Shown in pieces: positions 63,306 through 64,000 of a stretch of DNA of 64,000 bases. Each line of letters opens with the position of its first letter. Positions within the stretch are counted from its first letter, which is position 1. Source of the stretch: Clostridium beijerinckii (GTDB lineage: Bacteria > Bacillota > Clostridia > Clostridiales > Clostridiaceae); NCBI GenBank assembly GCA_003129525.1, contig CP029329.1, forward strand, positions 1,903,501 to 1,967,500. The letters are read 5' to 3'. A program made the position numbers and the translations under genes. Below the pieces are notes generated by a model. That model did no database searches, was not told the origin of the DNA, and saw only the letters and a list, made by a program, of their open reading frames with translations.

Positions 63306-64000
63306 ATGGAAGAAAATTTTAAGGCTTCAGGAAATATTTTTTCTGATCCCAATTATTATCATTATATTGTTCAATATCAAGGAGATATTAATGAAGAGGT
63401 CTCAAGACAACCAGGATATTATGTAACTATAATCAATAATAAATATGCAATAATATCTGCAAATAGAGAACTTGAATTAAATTTGGAAGAACCAATGTTT
63501 TCATCTATAGTATATGCGGCCACACCAGATATATTTACACTTGAACAAATTTCACCGATTGAAGCTTCAAAAGCTAATTTTTTACAATTAGATTTGCCTT
63601 TGAAATTAACGGGAAATGGTGTTGATGTTGCAATTATAGATACAGGAATAGATTATCTAAATCCAGAATTCATGAAAGAAAATGGAGAAACAAGAATAGA
63701 ATATATTTGGGACCAAACAATAAATCCCATTGAAAAAGATACAAACAATTTTGCGGTTCCATTCGGAACAGTTTATACTAAAGATAATATACAAGAAGCT
63801 ATAGATGCCTCAAAAACAGGGAAGTCACCTTATGAAATAGTGCAAACTAAAGATGAGATTGGACATGGAACTAACATGGCTGGAATTATTGGGGCGAGTG
63901 GAAAAAATCCTGATTTAAAAGGAGTAGTTCCAGAATGTAATTTTGTAGTTGTAAAATTAATGGAAGACATTGTATATAAAAAGCATTTTAATATACAAAT
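63306..64000 (+). CDS. Csp-like subtilisin-family serine protease, partial
   Basis: Only the first 231 codons lie in the window. The protein follows the previous one closely: VAIIDTGIDYLNPEFM (Asp), KDEIGHGTNMAGIIG (His) and KGVVPECNFVVVKLMED. The Ser region is outside. GAGGAG precedes the ATG at 63306. A tandem pair with both triad halves intact recalls the CspBA/CspC arrangement, in which one copy is usually inactive; that cannot be judged here. Confidence 0.85.
   Translation, partial: MEENFKASGNIFSDPNYYHYIVQYQGDINEEVSRQPGYYVTIINNKYAIISANRELELNLEEPMFSSIVYAATPDIFTLEQISPIEASKANFLQLDLPLKLTGNGVDVAIIDTGIDYLNPEFMKENGETRIEYIWDQTINPIEKDTNNFAVPFGTVYTKDNIQEAIDASKTGKSPYEIVQTKDEIGHGTNMAGIIGASGKNPDLKGVVPECNFVVVKLMEDIVYKKHFNIQ

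Overview
The window is AT-rich, uses strong Shine-Dalgarno sequences, and carries a Spo0E-type phosphatase (33253-33435) and two Csp-like subtilases (61458-64000). This points to an anaerobic, spore-forming low-GC Firmicute of the Clostridium/Lachnospiraceae type. It reads as accessory DNA throughout: no ribosomal, tRNA or core housekeeping genes were seen, and there are two complete insertion sequences, an ORF-less group II intron and many gene remnants.

Region 1 (1-36.5 kb) is an island of redox and small-molecule enzymes: three aldo/keto reductases, two iron-type alcohol dehydrogenases, five flavodoxin-like proteins (three predicted lipoproteins, one with a membrane anchor, one cytosolic), two FMN-reductase-like flavoproteins, a flavin-reductase split-barrel protein, four alpha/beta hydrolases, a carboxymuconolactone-decarboxylase-like protein, a cupin lipoprotein, a DUF4405 membrane protein, a DUF362 lipoprotein and three transporters or permeases. 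Two regulator families appear to tie it together. Two near-identical LysR regulators accompany five copies of one promoter (AACC-N4-GGTT box, exactly 23 bp, TTCTnn, exactly 17 bp, TATAAT). Two MerR regulators accompany five palindromic promoters with the MerR-type 19-bp spacer. The island has grown by duplication and is partly decaying: a LysR fragment, a frameshifted monooxygenase, a chimeric flavoprotein/SDR scar, a nonsense codon in one signal peptide and a lost metal ligand in one dehydrogenase. An IS4-family element (10-bp target duplication) lies between one MerR promoter and its hydrolase gene; an IS1182-family element precedes the second LysR gene.

Region 2 (36.8-46 kb) is the strangest part. 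Two diverged, inverted copies of a roughly 1.5-kb hairpin-rich non-coding array (37.2-38.75 kb and 44.3-45.8 kb) flank a gene cassette: a double PD-(D/E)XK nuclease, a TRADD-N-associated-type membrane protein, an ArdA antirestriction protein, a ribbon-helix-helix protein and several tiny proteins. The arms share collinear sequence landmarks, and their long stems persist although the bases in them have changed, as expected for selection on structure.

Region 3 (46-64 kb) is plasmid- or phage-like and rich in defence genes: a MazG-like protein, a YvrJ protein, a ribbon-helix-helix protein, an AAA ATPase/subtilase pair resembling IetAS, a sigma-70-like factor divergent from an amidase endolysin, then a same-strand series of helicase, unknown protein, Abi/UG-type reverse transcriptase, Abi/HEPN-like protein and a further unknown. 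It ends with two tandem Csp-like proteases, the second cut by the window edge.

All family names come from reading motifs by eye; no search was run.
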